Of a stretch of DNA of 64,000 bases, positions 28,808 to 37,731 are shown piece by piece. The first letter of the stretch is position 1; each line of letters begins with the position of its first letter. A program made the translations under genes and the position numbers. Location: contig NZ_JAEPWM010000012.1 of the NCBI RefSeq assembly GCF_016654015.1, positions 1-64,000 on the forward strand. The letters are read 5' to 3'. Origin of the DNA: Ramlibacter ginsenosidimutans. Lineage in GTDB: Bacteria; Pseudomonadota; Gammaproteobacteria; Burkholderiales; Burkholderiaceae_C. Below the pieces are notes generated by a model, which saw nothing but the letters and a program-made list of their open reading frames with translations, was not told where the DNA came from and did no database searches.

Positions 28808-29164
28808 TCAGGCATTCTTTCGCACCGTCCAGCGCGCCGGATCGAAGCCCACGGTCACCTCGCCGTCGCTCCACTCGACCACCGGTCGCTTGATGACGCT
28901 GGGCTGCGACAGCATCAGCGCACGCGCTGCGTGCGGGTCCTCGGCCTGCGACTGCGCATCGGCGCCCAGCTTGCGCCAGGTGGTGCCTTGCCGGTTCAGG
29001 AGCTTGTCGCGCACCGGGGAGGCAAGCCAGCGATCCAGGCGCTCCGGCGGCACGCCCTGCCTGGCAAAGTCGTGGAAGGTGTAGGCGACGCCCTGGTCGG
29101 CCAGCCAGGCGCGCGCCTTGCGGACCGTGTCGCAGTTGGCGATGCCGTAGAGGGTGATCGTCAT
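28808..29164 (-). CDS. ArsC/Spx/YffB-like thioredoxin-fold protein
   Basis: 118 aa. The N-terminal redox site reads YGIANCDTVRKA (6-17), with a single Cys as in YffB/Spx-like ArsC relatives rather than CxxC, and SVIKRPVV near 87-94 is the conserved cis-Pro region. Proteins of this type are GSH-dependent reductase-like or of unknown role; arsenate reduction is unlikely without ars genes nearby. Divergent from folC. Confidence 0.85.
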   Translation of the reverse strand: MTITLYGIANCDTVRKARAWLADQGVAYTFHDFARQGVPPERLDRWLASPVRDKLLNRQGTTWRKLGADAQSQAEDPHAARALMLSQPSVIKRPVVEWSDGEVTVGFDPARWTVRKNA

Positions 29165-29297
29165 CGCCCCATGATAGCCAGGGCTTCGGGGCGGTCTGGC
29201 CCTTGCGAGCCACCACGGCGTGTCGCGACGTCACTTGCATGCGGGGGGATTCGCATGCTCTTTTGGGCGCACGGCCCCGAGGCGGGACAATGCAGGC

Positions 29298-30584
29298 ATG
29301 AAGGAACTTGGCGATTGGCTCGCGCACTGCGAGCGCCTGCACCCGAAGAGCATCGACCTGGGCTTGCAGCGGGTGCAGGAGGTCATGCAGCGGATGCAGC
29401 TGCGCTTCGACTGTCCGGTGATCACGGTCGCCGGCACCAACGGCAAGGGATCGACCTGCGCCATGCTGGAAGCGATCGCGCTGCAGGCGGGCTGGCGCAC
29501 GGGCGTCTACACCTCTCCGCACCTCGTGCATTTCGAGGAGCGCTGCCGCATCGCCGGCGACATCGTGAAGGGCGAGGACCTGGTGCCGCATTTCGAGCGC
29601 GTGGAAACGGCGCGGCAGGGTGCGACGCTCACGTACTTCGAGTTCACGACGCTGGCGATCCTGAGCCTGATGGCGGCCAGCGCGCTCGACGTGGCGATCC
29701 TCGAAGTCGGCCTCGGCGGACGGCTCGATGCGGTGAACGCGGTCGACACCGACTGCGCCATCATCACGAGCATCGACCTGGACCACATGGAGTACCTGGG
29801 GCCGGACCGCGAAAGCATCGGCCGGGAGAAGGCGGGCATCCTGCGCCCGGGCAAGCCCGCGATCGTGAGCGATCCGGTGCCGCCGCACAGCGTGATCCAG
29901 TACGCCGAGGCGATCGGCGCCGACCTGTGGCTGCTCGGGCGCGACTTCAACTTCTCGGGCGACAAGCAGCAGTGGGCCTGGGCCGGCCGCGGCCGCCGTC
30001 ATGCGGGCTTGGCCTATCCGGCGCTGCGCGGCGCCAACCAGTTGCTCAATGCCTCGGGCGTGCTCGCCGCCTTCGAAGCCCTGCGCCAGCGCCTGCCGGT
30101 CACGGCCCAGGCGATCCGCAACGGGCTGGCGATGGTGGAATTGCCGGGCCGCTTCCAGATCGTGCCGGGCGAGCCCACGCTGGTGCTGGACGTCGCGCAC
30201 AACCCGCATTCGGTGGCGGCGCTCACGGCCAACCTCGATGCGATGGGCTTCTATCCGACGACGCACGCGGTGTTCGGGGCGATGGCGGACAAGGACCTGG
30301 CGCCCATGTTCGCGAAGATCGCGCCTCTGGTGGACCGGTGGTACTTCACCGACCTGCCGACGCCGCGGGCGGCTAGCGCACAGGACCTGCTGCAACGGTG
30401 GCAGGCCCTCCCGGCGCGCCGCGACGTGCCGGCCAGCACCCACGCCAGCCCGCAGGACGCCTTGCGCGCGGCGGCGGCTGCTGCAGAGCCCGCTGATAGA
30501 ATCCTCGTGTTCGGATCCTTCTACACCGTCGGTGGCATCCTGCAGCACGGAGTTCCGCGCCTGGCCGCCAAGCATCTCGGTTGA
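29298..30584 (+). CDS. folC: Bifunctional folylpolyglutamate synthase / dihydrofolate synthase
   Basis: 428 aa. Adds glutamate to dihydropteroate and to folates. Mur-ligase fold: VAGTNGKGST near 44-53 is the P-loop, then TSPHLVHFEER, GLGGRLDAVN and DVAHNPHS. The ATG at 29298 gives the usual N-terminus. Followed 9 bp later by the SPOR protein and then cvpA-purF, the standard burkholderial order. Confidence 0.94.
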   Translation: MKELGDWLAHCERLHPKSIDLGLQRVQEVMQRMQLRFDCPVITVAGTNGKGSTCAMLEAIALQAGWRTGVYTSPHLVHFEERCRIAGDIVKGEDLVPHFERVETARQGATLTYFEFTTLAILSLMAASALDVAILEVGLGGRLDAVNAVDTDCAIITSIDLDHMEYLGPDRESIGREKAGILRPGKPAIVSDPVPPHSVIQYAEAIGADLWLLGRDFNFSGDKQQWAWAGRGRRHAGLAYPALRGANQLLNASGVLAAFEALRQRLPVTAQAIRNGLAMVELPGRFQIVPGEPTLVLDVAHNPHSVAALTANLDAMGFYPTTHAVFGAMADKDLAPMFAKIAPLVDRWYFTDLPTPRAASAQDLLQRWQALPARRDVPASTHASPQDALRAAAAAAEPADRILVFGSFYTVGGILQHGVPRLAAKHLG

Positions 30585-30593
30585 CCCCCACCC

Positions 30594-31358
30594 ATGGCCT
30601 TGTTCAAGTCGCGCAAGAAAAAGGTCGACGAACCGGTCGCCGCTGCCTCTCCCGCCGAAAGCATCGAGGTGATGCGCCGCCGCGCGCGGCACCGCCTGAT
30701 CGGTGCCGTGGTGCTGGTGCTGGTCGGCGTCGTCGGCTTCCCGCTCCTGTTCGACACCCAGCCGCGGCCGGTGGCCGTGGACATCCCCATCGAAATTCCC
30801 GACCGCAACAAGGTCAAGCCGCTGCCTCCCTTGCCGCCCGAGCCCGCTGCGGCCGGCAAGGTGACGCAAGCACCGCCGCCGGTGGAGCCCGCCCCGGCTG
30901 CCCCGCCGCCGGTGGCGAAGGCGGAGCCCGCGCCCGCGCCTGCGCCGGTCGAGGCCAAGCCCGCGCCTGCTGAAAAGGTCGCGAAGGCCGAGGCGCCGGC
31001 AGAGAAGAAGCCCGAGGCGCAGGCCAGGGCCGAAACCAGGGCCGAAGCCAAGGCAGAGACCAAGGGCACGGATGCGGCCAAGGCGAAGGCATTGCTGGAA
31101 GGCAAGTCCGTCGACACCGCCGCGGCCGGCGTTCGTTACGTCGTCCAGGTCGGCGCCTTCGCGGAGAAGGACAAGGCGCGGCAGGCCCAGCAAAAGCTGG
31201 AGAAGGCCGGCCTGAAGAACTACACCAATGTCGCCGAGACGAAGAACGGCACCCGCATCCGCGTGCGTGCGGGCCCGTTCGCGTCCAAGGCCGAGGCCGA
31301 CCAGGCCGCCCAGAAGATCAAGGGGCTGGATTTGCCGGCCGCCATCCTCACACTGTAG
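30594..31358 (+). CDS. SPOR-domain cell-division-associated protein (DedD-like)
   Basis: 254 aa. Short cytoplasmic N-terminus, one transmembrane helix (about 38-55), a long Pro/Ala/Glu/Lys-rich periplasmic linker (about 75-170), and a C-terminal SPOR domain (about 178-254, beginning RYVVQVGAFAEKDKA) that binds denuded peptidoglycan at the septum. The position between folC and cvpA is that of dedD. Stop and cvpA start overlap by 1 bp (TAGTG). Confidence 0.88.
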   Translation: MALFKSRKKKVDEPVAAASPAESIEVMRRRARHRLIGAVVLVLVGVVGFPLLFDTQPRPVAVDIPIEIPDRNKVKPLPPLPPEPAAAGKVTQAPPPVEPAPAAPPPVAKAEPAPAPAPVEAKPAPAEKVAKAEAPAEKKPEAQARAETRAEAKAETKGTDAAKAKALLEGKSVDTAAAGVRYVVQVGAFAEKDKARQAQQKLEKAGLKNYTNVAETKNGTRIRVRAGPFASKAEADQAAQKIKGLDLPAAILTL

Positions 31359-31846
31359 TGGCCGTCCTCGACTGGGTCGTCGTGTCCCTGCTCGCAGCTT
31401 CCGTGCTGCTGGGCCTGTGGCGCGGGCTGGTCTACGAAGTGTTGTCGGTGTTGAACTGGTTGGCGGCTTTCGTGCTCGCACAATGGCTGGCGCCTCGGGT
31501 TGCGCTGATGCTGCCGCTGAGCCGGGCGGGGGACTCCGTCCAGTACGCTGCGGGGTTCGTGGTCGTCTTCATCGCGTCGCTGTTTGCGGGAGGATTCGTC
31601 GCCTGGCTGGTCAGCAAGCTGGTGGCGGCGGTGGGCCTGCGGCCGGTTGACCGCGTGCTGGGCGGCTTGTTCGGCGTGGTGCGCGGCCTGGTCGCGGTGC
31701 TGGTGCTCGCGGTGGTGGTGAACCTCGTCGGGCTCGCGCGGGGGGCGTGGTGGTCGGAGTCGACCACGGCCGGGGTCGCCGCGGCGGCCCTGCGCGGACT
31801 GAAGCCGGTGGTGCCGGAGCGCCTGGGCACCTACCTGCCGGCCTAG
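31358..31846 (+). CDS. cvpA: CvpA-family membrane protein
   Basis: 162 aa, GTG start overlapping the previous stop. Four transmembrane helices; the N-terminal DWVVVSLLAASVLLGLWRGLVYEVLS and the RPVDRVLGGLFGVVRG region are family hallmarks. Associated with colicin V production and purF expression in E. coli; the exact role is unclear. Immediately precedes purF. Confidence 0.9.
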   Translation: MAVLDWVVVSLLAASVLLGLWRGLVYEVLSVLNWLAAFVLAQWLAPRVALMLPLSRAGDSVQYAAGFVVVFIASLFAGGFVAWLVSKLVAAVGLRPVDRVLGGLFGVVRGLVAVLVLAVVVNLVGLARGAWWSESTTAGVAAAALRGLKPVVPERLGTYLPA

Positions 31847-31854
31847 GCTGCTGC

Positions 31855-31880
31855 GGAAAATTGCCCTGGGGCGATTTTCC
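31855..31880 (+). promoter_or_regulatory. Stem-loop between cvpA and purF
   Basis: GGAAAATTGCCC (31855-31866) pairs over all 12 positions, one of them a G-U, with 31869-31880; the effective loop is 4 bases. There is no T run after it, so it is more likely an mRNA-stability or attenuation element than a terminator. It lies 39 bp before the purF start. Confidence 0.5.
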
Positions 31881-31918
31881 AGAGCGGCAGATGTTGCTGT
31901 GAACGGAAGCGAACACTT

Positions 31919-33427
31919 ATGTGCGGAATCGTCGGGGTCGTCAGCCAGGGCCCGGTCAACCAGCTGATCTACGACGCGCTGCTGCTGCTGCAGCATCGCG
32001 GGCAGGACGCTGCCGGCATCGTCACCCTGCAGGGCCGCAAGGTCTACATGCACAAGGCGAAGGGCATGGTGCGCGACGTTTTCCGCACGCGCAACATGCG
32101 CGCGCTGCCGGGGAACGCCGGCCTGGGCCAGGTGCGCTATCCCACCGCGGGCAATGCGCACAGCGAGGAAGAGGCGCAGCCCTTCTACGTGAACGCGCCC
32201 TTCGGCATCACGCTCGCGCACAACGGCAACCTCACGAACGCCCAGGCGCTCAAGGCCGAACTGTTCTCCGCCGACCACCGCCACATCAACACGGAGAGCG
32301 ACACCGAGGTGCTGGTGAACGTGCTCGCGCACGAGCTGGAACGCACCACGCGCGGGCTGCCGCTGACGCCGCAGGACGTGTTCTCGGCGGTCGGCAACGT
32401 GCATCGCCGCATCCGCGGCTCGTACGCCGTCGTCGCGCTGATCGCGGGGCACGGGCTGCTCGCGTTCCGTGACCCGTACGGCATCCGGCCGCTGTGCATC
32501 GGCCGGGGCGCCGACGGCACCATCATGATCGCCAGCGAGTCCGTGACGCTGGAGGGCACGGGCCACCACCTGGAACGCAACGTCGCCCCAGGCGAGGCCG
32601 TGTTCGTCGACCTGAAGGGCAACGTGCACACGCGGCAATGCGCGGAGAACCCGCGCCTGTCGCCGTGCATCTTCGAGTACGTGTACCTGGCGCGGCCCGA
32701 CTCCGTGCTGGATGGCATCTCGGTGTACCAGGCGCGGCTGAACCTCGGCGAGACGCTCGCCAAGCGCGTGATCTCCACGGTGCCGCCGAACGAGATCGAC
32801 GTCGTGATCCCGATCCCGGAGTCGAGCCGGCCGAGCGCGATGCAGCTCGCGCAGCTGCTGGGCCTGCCGTACCGCGAAGGCTTCGTGAAGAACCGCTATG
32901 TCGGCCGCACCTTCATCATGCCGGGGCAGGCCGTGCGCAAGAAATCGGTGCGGCAGAAGCTCAACGTGATCCAGAGCGAGTTCGAAGGCCGCAATGTCCT
33001 GCTGGTCGACGACTCCATCGTCCGCGGCACCACCAGCCGCGAGATCGTGCAGATGGCGCGCGACGCCGGTGCGCGCAAGGTCTACATGGCCAGCGCCGCG
33101 CCGCCCGTGCGCTTCCCGAACGTCTACGGCATCGACATGCCGACCTCGTCGGAGCTGGTGGCGCATGGCCGCACGGTCGAGGAAGTCCGCGCGATCATCG
33201 GTGCCGACGCCTTGATCTACCAGGACGTCGAGGGCATGAAGAACGCCATCGGCAAGCTCAACCCGCAGATCGCAGGCTTCGACGCATCCTGCTTCGACGG
33301 CGTGTACGTCACCGGCGACATCAACCCGGAAGACATCGCCCGCATCAACGAGGCGCGCATCGGCCAGGAAGATCCGCTGGAAGAGAACACCACGCGCCTC
33401 GCCATCCCGAACCCCCAGGAAGCTTGA
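31919..33427 (+). CDS. purF: Amidophosphoribosyltransferase
   Basis: 502 aa, first step of purine synthesis. Met1 is followed by Cys2 (MCGIVGV), the nucleophile of the N-terminal glutaminase after Met removal. The C-terminal PRTase domain carries the PRPP loop VLLVDDSIVRGTT. No propeptide and no cysteine set for an Fe-S cluster are seen, so it is the E. coli type. Lies 1 bp before metZ. Confidence 0.95.
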   Translation: MCGIVGVVSQGPVNQLIYDALLLLQHRGQDAAGIVTLQGRKVYMHKAKGMVRDVFRTRNMRALPGNAGLGQVRYPTAGNAHSEEEAQPFYVNAPFGITLAHNGNLTNAQALKAELFSADHRHINTESDTEVLVNVLAHELERTTRGLPLTPQDVFSAVGNVHRRIRGSYAVVALIAGHGLLAFRDPYGIRPLCIGRGADGTIMIASESVTLEGTGHHLERNVAPGEAVFVDLKGNVHTRQCAENPRLSPCIFEYVYLARPDSVLDGISVYQARLNLGETLAKRVISTVPPNEIDVVIPIPESSRPSAMQLAQLLGLPYREGFVKNRYVGRTFIMPGQAVRKKSVRQKLNVIQSEFEGRNVLLVDDSIVRGTTSREIVQMARDAGARKVYMASAAPPVRFPNVYGIDMPTSSELVAHGRTVEEVRAIIGADALIYQDVEGMKNAIGKLNPQIAGFDASCFDGVYVTGDINPEDIARINEARIGQEDPLEENTTRLAIPNPQEA

Positions 33428-33428
33428 A

Positions 33429-34640
33429 GTGAAAGAGAAGAAACTGCCCGAAGGCTTGCACCGCGAGACGCTCGCCGTGCGCACGGGCCTGCCGCCCAGC
33501 CAGTGGGGCGAGAACTCCGAGGCGCTGTACCTCACCAGCGGCTTCGTGCAGCCCGACTCGGAGACGATGGCGCACCGCTTCGCGAACCCGCAGGAAGGCT
33601 ATACGTACGGCCGCACCTCCAATCCCACGGTCACCAGCTTCGAGCTGCGGCTGGCGGCGATGGAAGGGACCGAGGCCGCGATCGGCACGTCCACCGGCAT
33701 GGCCGCGATCCTGCTGCTCGGCATGGGCGTGCTGCGCGCCGGCGACCACGTGATCTGTTCGCGCTCGGTGTTCGGCTCCACGCTGAACCTGTTCGCCAAG
33801 GAGTTCGGCAAGTTCGGCGTCGAGTCCAGCTTCGTGTCGCAGACCGACCTGAAGGAGTGGCAGGCGGCGGTCAAGCCCAACACGAAGCTGCTGTTCGCCG
33901 AGACGCCCACCAACCCGCTGACCGATGTGTGCGACATCGCTGCGCTGGCCGACATCGCCCACGGCGCCGGCGCGCTGCTGGCGGTGGACAACTGCTTCTG
34001 CTCGCCGGCGCTGCAGCGTCCGGTGGAGATGGGGGCCGACTTCATCATCCACTCGGGCACCAAGTACCTCGACGGCCAGGGTCGCGTGATGGCCGGGGCG
34101 CTGTGCGGCACCCGCAAGTGGGTGAACGAAGTCTTCGCGCCCATCGTGCGCACCGCCGGCATGACGCTCGCGCCGTTCAACGCATGGGTGGTGCTCAAGG
34201 GCCTGGAGACCCTGGGCATCCGCATGCAGGCGCAGTGCGCCAACGCACTGGCGGTCGCGCGCTTCCTGGAGGCGCATCCGTCGGTGTCGCGCGTGTACTA
34301 CCCGGGCCTGGAGTCGCACGGGCAGCACGCGCTGGCCATGCGCCAGCAATCCGGCCTGGGCGGCGCCGTGCTCTCGTTCGACGTGAAAGGCAGCGACCCC
34401 GCGTCGCTGCGCCGCAATGCCTTCACGGTGATCGACAGCTCCGAAGTCATGAGCATCGCCACCAACCTGGGCGACACCAAGACCATCATCACGCATCCGG
34501 CGACGACGTCGCACGGGCGGCTGAGCGAAGAACAGCGGCAGGCGGCGGGAATCGGCCAGGGGCTGATCCGGCTGGCCGTCGGCCTCGAGCACGTCGACGA
34601 CATCAAGGCGGACCTGTCGCGAGGATTGGGCAAGCTGTGA
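33429..34640 (+). CDS. metZ: O-succinylhomoserine sulfhydrylase
   Basis: 403 aa, GTG start 1 bp after purF. PLP enzyme of the Cys/Met metabolism family: YGRTSNPT near 58-65 and the PLP-lysine segment [11 protein letters not shown]. Uses O-succinylhomoserine and sulfide to make homocysteine. The purF-metZ linkage is typical of beta- and gamma-proteobacteria. Stop overlaps the gltX start. Confidence 0.92.
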   Translation: MKEKKLPEGLHRETLAVRTGLPPSQWGENSEALYLTSGFVQPDSETMAHRFANPQEGYTYGRTSNPTVTSFELRLAAMEGTEAAIGTSTGMAAILLLGMGVLRAGDHVICSRSVFGSTLNLFAKEFGKFGVESSFVSQTDLKEWQAAVKPNTKLLFAETPTNPLTDVCDIAALADIAHGAGALLAVDNCFCSPALQRPVEMGADFIIHSGTKYLDGQGRVMAGALCGTRKWVNEVFAPIVRTAGMTLAPFNAWVVLKGLETLGIRMQAQCANALAVARFLEAHPSVSRVYYPGLESHGQHALAMRQQSGLGGAVLSFDVKGSDPASLRRNAFTVIDSSEVMSIATNLGDTKTIITHPATTSHGRLSEEQRQAAGIGQGLIRLAVGLEHVDDIKADLSRGLGKL

Positions 34641-36019
34641 AGGTCCGAACCCGCTTCGCCCCGTCGCCGACGGGTTTCATCCATCTCGGCAACATCCGCT
34701 CGGCCTTGTACCCGTGGGCGTTCGCGCGCTCGCAGGGCGGCACCTTCATCCTGCGCATCGAGGACACGGACACCGAGCGCTCCTCGCAGGAGGCGGTGGA
34801 CGTCATCCTCGAAGGCATGGAGTGGCTGGGCCTCGACCACGACGAGGGGCCGTTCTACCAGATGCAGCGCATGGACCGGTACCGCGAGGTGCTGGAGGAG
34901 ATGAAGGCCAAGGGCCAGGTCTATCCGTGCTACATGAGCGTGCAGGAACTGGACGCGCTGCGCGAGCGGCAGATGGCGGCCAAGGAGAAGCCGCGCTACG
35001 ACGGCACCTGGCGGCCGGAGCCGGGCAAGACGCTGCCGCCCGTTCCCGAAGGCGTGCAGCCGGTCTGGCGTTTCCGCAACCCGGTCGGTGGCTCGGTGGT
35101 GTGGGACGACAAGGTCAAGGGCCGCATCGAGATCAGCAACGACGAGCTCGACGACCTGGTGATCGCGCGTCCCGACGGCACGCCCACGTACAACTTCTGC
35201 GTCGTCGTCGACGACGTCGACATGCAGATCACGCACGTGATCCGCGGCGACGACCATGTGAACAACACGCCGCGCCAGATCAACATCTTCCGTGCGCTCG
35301 GCTACGAGCCGCCCGTGTTCGCGCACCTGCCCACCGTGCTCAATGCGGACGGCGAGAAGATGTCCAAGCGCCGCGGGGCCAAACCGGTGACCTGGTATCG
35401 CGACCAGGGCTATCTGCCGGACGCGATGGTGAACTACCTGGCGCGCCTGGGCTGGTCCCACGGCGACGCCGAGATCTTCAGCCGCGAGCAGTTCCTGCAG
35501 TGGTTCGACCTGGACCACCTGGGCCGCAGCGCCGCCCAGTTCGACGAGGCCAAGCTGCGCTGGGTGAACGCGCAGCACCTGAAGGCGATGGCTGACGAGA
35601 GCCTGGCCCTGATCGTCGGAGATTTGCTGAAGCAGCGCGGCATTTCCGCCGATGCGCGGCTGCCCGCCATTTGCGGCCTGTTCAAGGACCGCTGCGACAC
35701 GACCCTCGTGCTCGCCGACTGGGCGCAGCGCTTCTACGTCGATGTCACGCCGAACGCCGACGAAGTGGCGAAGCACATCCACGACGGCGTCCGCCCCGCG
35801 ATCTCGATGCTGGCCAGGATGCTGGAAGGCTGCCCCTGGACGAAGGAAGACATCGCCGAGGCCATCAAGGAAACGCTGCGCGCCACCGGCATGAAGATGC
35901 CGCAACTGGCGATGCCCGTCCGCGTGCTGGTGATGGGAACGGCGCAGACGCCATCCGTGGATGCTGTCTTGAGCCTTTCACTCCGGGAGAAAGTGCTGGA
36001 CCGTCTACGGTCGGCCTGA
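34637..36019 (+). CDS. gltX: Glutamyl-tRNA synthetase
   Basis: 460 aa class I synthetase; GTG start overlapping the metZ stop by 4 bp. The N-terminus [17 protein letters not shown] holds the HIGH-type motif as FIHLGN, and EKMSKRRG is the KMSKS loop near residue 240. Discriminating form typical for charging tRNA-Glu. A tRNA-Glu gene follows shortly downstream. Confidence 0.94.
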   Translation: MKVRTRFAPSPTGFIHLGNIRSALYPWAFARSQGGTFILRIEDTDTERSSQEAVDVILEGMEWLGLDHDEGPFYQMQRMDRYREVLEEMKAKGQVYPCYMSVQELDALRERQMAAKEKPRYDGTWRPEPGKTLPPVPEGVQPVWRFRNPVGGSVVWDDKVKGRIEISNDELDDLVIARPDGTPTYNFCVVVDDVDMQITHVIRGDDHVNNTPRQINIFRALGYEPPVFAHLPTVLNADGEKMSKRRGAKPVTWYRDQGYLPDAMVNYLARLGWSHGDAEIFSREQFLQWFDLDHLGRSAAQFDEAKLRWVNAQHLKAMADESLALIVGDLLKQRGISADARLPAICGLFKDRCDTTLVLADWAQRFYVDVTPNADEVAKHIHDGVRPAISMLARMLEGCPWTKEDIAEAIKETLRATGMKMPQLAMPVRVLVMGTAQTPSVDAVLSLSLREKVLDRLRSA

Positions 36020-36053
36020 AAATCGACATATAATGCGAGGCTCGACACCTGCA

Positions 36054-36129
<76 letters not shown>

Positions 36130-36186
36130 ATGCAGATGTCGTATGGTTAGAGGTAGCACGTCGCAGGGCGTGCGTTCCAAGGTTTC
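36130..36186 (+). pseudogene. Possible decayed tRNA between tRNA-Ala and tRNA-Glu
   Basis: The 57-bp spacer contains pieces laid out like a tRNA: a D-arm-like TGGTTAGAGGTAGCA, a stem-loop GCACG/CGTGC with an 8-base loop (TCGCAGGG) where an anticodon arm would be, and GGTTTCGACCC like a T arm, the last running into the tRNA-Glu acceptor. No acceptor stem can be made. A relic of a deleted third tRNA is the simplest reading; chance resemblance is possible. Confidence 0.3.
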
Positions 36187-36262
36187 GACCCTATCGTCTA
36201 GAGGCCTAGGACATCACCCTTTCACGGTGAGTACCGGGGTTCGAATCCCCGTAGGGTCGCCA
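36187..36262 (+). tRNA. tRNA-Glu (TTC)
   Basis: 76 nt with encoded CCA. Acceptor GACCCTA/TAGGGTC, anticodon loop CTTTCAC giving TTC, T arm CCGGGGTTCGAATCCCCG. All stems pair. Confidence 0.95.
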
Positions 36263-36311
36263 AGTTTTGTGGCACTTGGCCTGCGCAAGCAGGCGAACGC
36301 CGCACTGCCGC

Positions 36312-36388
36312 GGAGTGGTAGTTCAGTTGGTTAGAATACCGGCCTGTCACGCCGGGGGTCGCGGGTTCGAGTCCCGTCCACTCCGCCA
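36312..36388 (+). tRNA. tRNA-Asp (GTC), used as integration site
   Basis: 77 nt with encoded CCA. Acceptor GGAGTGG/CCACTCC, anticodon stem CCGGC/GCCGG with loop CTGTCAC giving GTC, T arm GCGGGTTCGAGTCCCGT. Its last 14 bases plus one following base recur at 46166-46180, marking integration of the element to its right while the tRNA stays intact. Confidence 0.96.
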
Positions 36389-36389
36389 A
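36375..36389 (+). other. Left attachment site (in tRNA-Asp 3' end)
   Basis: CGTCCACTCCGCCAA, identical to 46166-46180. It covers the acceptor 3' strand and CCA of tRNA-Asp, the usual target of P4-type integrases. Confidence 0.85.
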
Positions 36390-36402
36390 AAGTCGACGAA
36401 AT

Positions 36403-36430
36403 ACGGGGCCTAGCGCCCCGTTTTTCTTTT
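36403..36430 (+). terminator. Terminator just inside the element, left end
   Basis: ACGGGGC (36403-36409) pairs with 36415-36421 over 7 bp, with a 5-base loop followed by TTTTTCTTTTT. It can end tRNA-Asp transcription now that the native terminator (46202-46236) is displaced by the insertion. Confidence 0.8.
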
Positions 36431-36526
36431 TGTCCATCAATGCGTCCATCGTTCCGCCGCGATGGGTGCTCGCGGTGTCGCCTAGGCGATGAAGGACGCG
36501 CGCAAGCAGTCATTCAAGTTCGGCAC

Positions 36527-37093
36527 TTATGGCGCCTTAGGTCGCGCCGCGTCCCGCCTTGCGCGATCCGCCTGCTCTGCATCAACCTCCGCCTGCTCGG
36601 AAGGCGTGCGGAAGTCAATCCAACACTCATCTGAACAATGCATGCCGACGGAACCCTCGGCCGAACGCCAAGACGCCCATGCCAGGTCCGCGCTAGAAAG
36701 CTGACTTTCAAAAGGCGGACCAAACCGACGGCTGATGGACTCGGCAATCTCTACGCGCGCCTTGGAGTCGAAGGTATGAACTTTCACCGCCTGTACCACG
36801 CTTGCCTTATCCAACGTCAGTTCAAACATGGCATACGCAGCCCACTTCGGCCTGCTCTCAGGTGCGGGTAGGTGGACGGGGCCAAGTCTCGCGCCAGTGG
36901 GTTTGTACACATACGGCCGAGCGATCCAACACGGGCGGGTGGCTTTGTCGGTGTTGGAGGGGCACTGAGACAACGACAGTTTGCCTCCGAATGGGATCCC
37001 GAACAGTTGCGGCGAAGTCTGCGCAAACGCGGCCATTCCACTCGCCCAGAACAGCAGGAGTGAAATAGCCATGGAAGATTTGGGGTGGCGCAT
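36527..37093 (-). CDS. Secreted hypothetical protein (element cargo)
   Basis: 188 aa. The start at 37093 gives a signal peptide (MRHPKSS, then a Leu-rich core, ending AFAQ near residue 24). The mature part contains four Cys (SQCPSN, RPCWIA, MHCSDECW) that could form disulfides, and a charged C-terminal tail with repeated Glu/Asp-Gln-Ala. No known family is recognised. Last gene before the left attachment site; probably envelope-directed cargo. Confidence 0.6.
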   Translation of the reverse strand: MRHPKSSMAISLLLFWASGMAAFAQTSPQLFGIPFGGKLSLSQCPSNTDKATRPCWIARPYVYKPTGARLGPVHLPAPESRPKWAAYAMFELTLDKASVVQAVKVHTFDSKARVEIAESISRRFGPPFESQLSSADLAWASWRSAEGSVGMHCSDECWIDFRTPSEQAEVDAEQADRARRDAARPKAP

Positions 37094-37122
37094 CTCGTGA
37101 CGTCCTCTGTCTCTGTTGCGGA

Positions 37123-37563
37123 TCAAGCAGCGACTCGCAGATCACTTCCGCAATGTTTGCACTTGATGGCCTCGGCCATAATTTCCTCAGCACAAAACGG
37201 GCACTTCTTCGTTTCCCGCACCGGAACGGCCGGCGGTGTGGACGGAGACACGGGTGGCGCAGAAGGTGCGACTGACGAAGGTGAAGCGATTGCCACTGGT
37301 TCGGGCTTCTTATATGCCCATACAACAGCGACAACCCACCCGACTAGCGACCAGCCGAGAAAGATGTTCACGAGGGCTATGGAGGCAAGGTTCGGGTGCT
37401 TGTTCTTCCACGCCTCGTAAGTCGGCAAAAGGTACAGGGCAGGTGCGTCAATGAAAATCAACAGCGCCACAAATGTGCCAAACGCATTTAGCGCAGGCTG
37501 CTGCCCCATTCCGTAGCTGTATGCGACCATGAACGCGAGTACTGCGAAGCGCACAAAAAACAT
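37123..37563 (-). CDS. Superinfection-immunity-like membrane protein with C-terminal zinc ribbon
   Basis: 146 aa. The start at 37563 has GGAG seven bases upstream. Residues about 20-85 contain two helices and the block LYLLPTYEAWKNKHPN, then IALVNIFLGWSLVGWVVAVVWA, characteristic of the superinfection immunity family, phage membrane proteins related to T4 Imm that block DNA entry of later phages. A Pro/Ser/Ala linker leads to a zinc ribbon CPFC...CKHC at the C-terminus, a cytoplasmic tail. Cargo of the tRNA-Asp element. Confidence 0.75.
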   Translation of the reverse strand: MFFVRFAVLAFMVAYSYGMGQQPALNAFGTFVALLIFIDAPALYLLPTYEAWKNKHPNLASIALVNIFLGWSLVGWVVAVVWAYKKPEPVAIASPSSVAPSAPPVSPSTPPAVPVRETKKCPFCAEEIMAEAIKCKHCGSDLRVAA

Positions 37564-37731
37564 GATCGCTCTCCAGAAGTGGTGTGTGACCTTGTGCGGT
37601 CCACCGCACGAAAGCGCGAATGCGAAAGAGACTTGTGCCTGCGGGGTTTGCCCAGCCGTCGAATCAATTCCTTGCCAAAGGCGCTCATCGGCGTTCACCT
37701 GATGCAGTCCAAAAACGCACCGGCGGTCATG

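Noticed and set aside
28808-29164. Arsenate reductase arsC
   Set aside because: Active-site context is of the Spx/YffB type and there are no arsB/arsR genes; a general thioredoxin-fold call is safer.
36143-36449. Open frames crossing the tRNA genes on both strands
   Set aside because: They run through three complete cloverleaf tRNAs, so coding is not credible.
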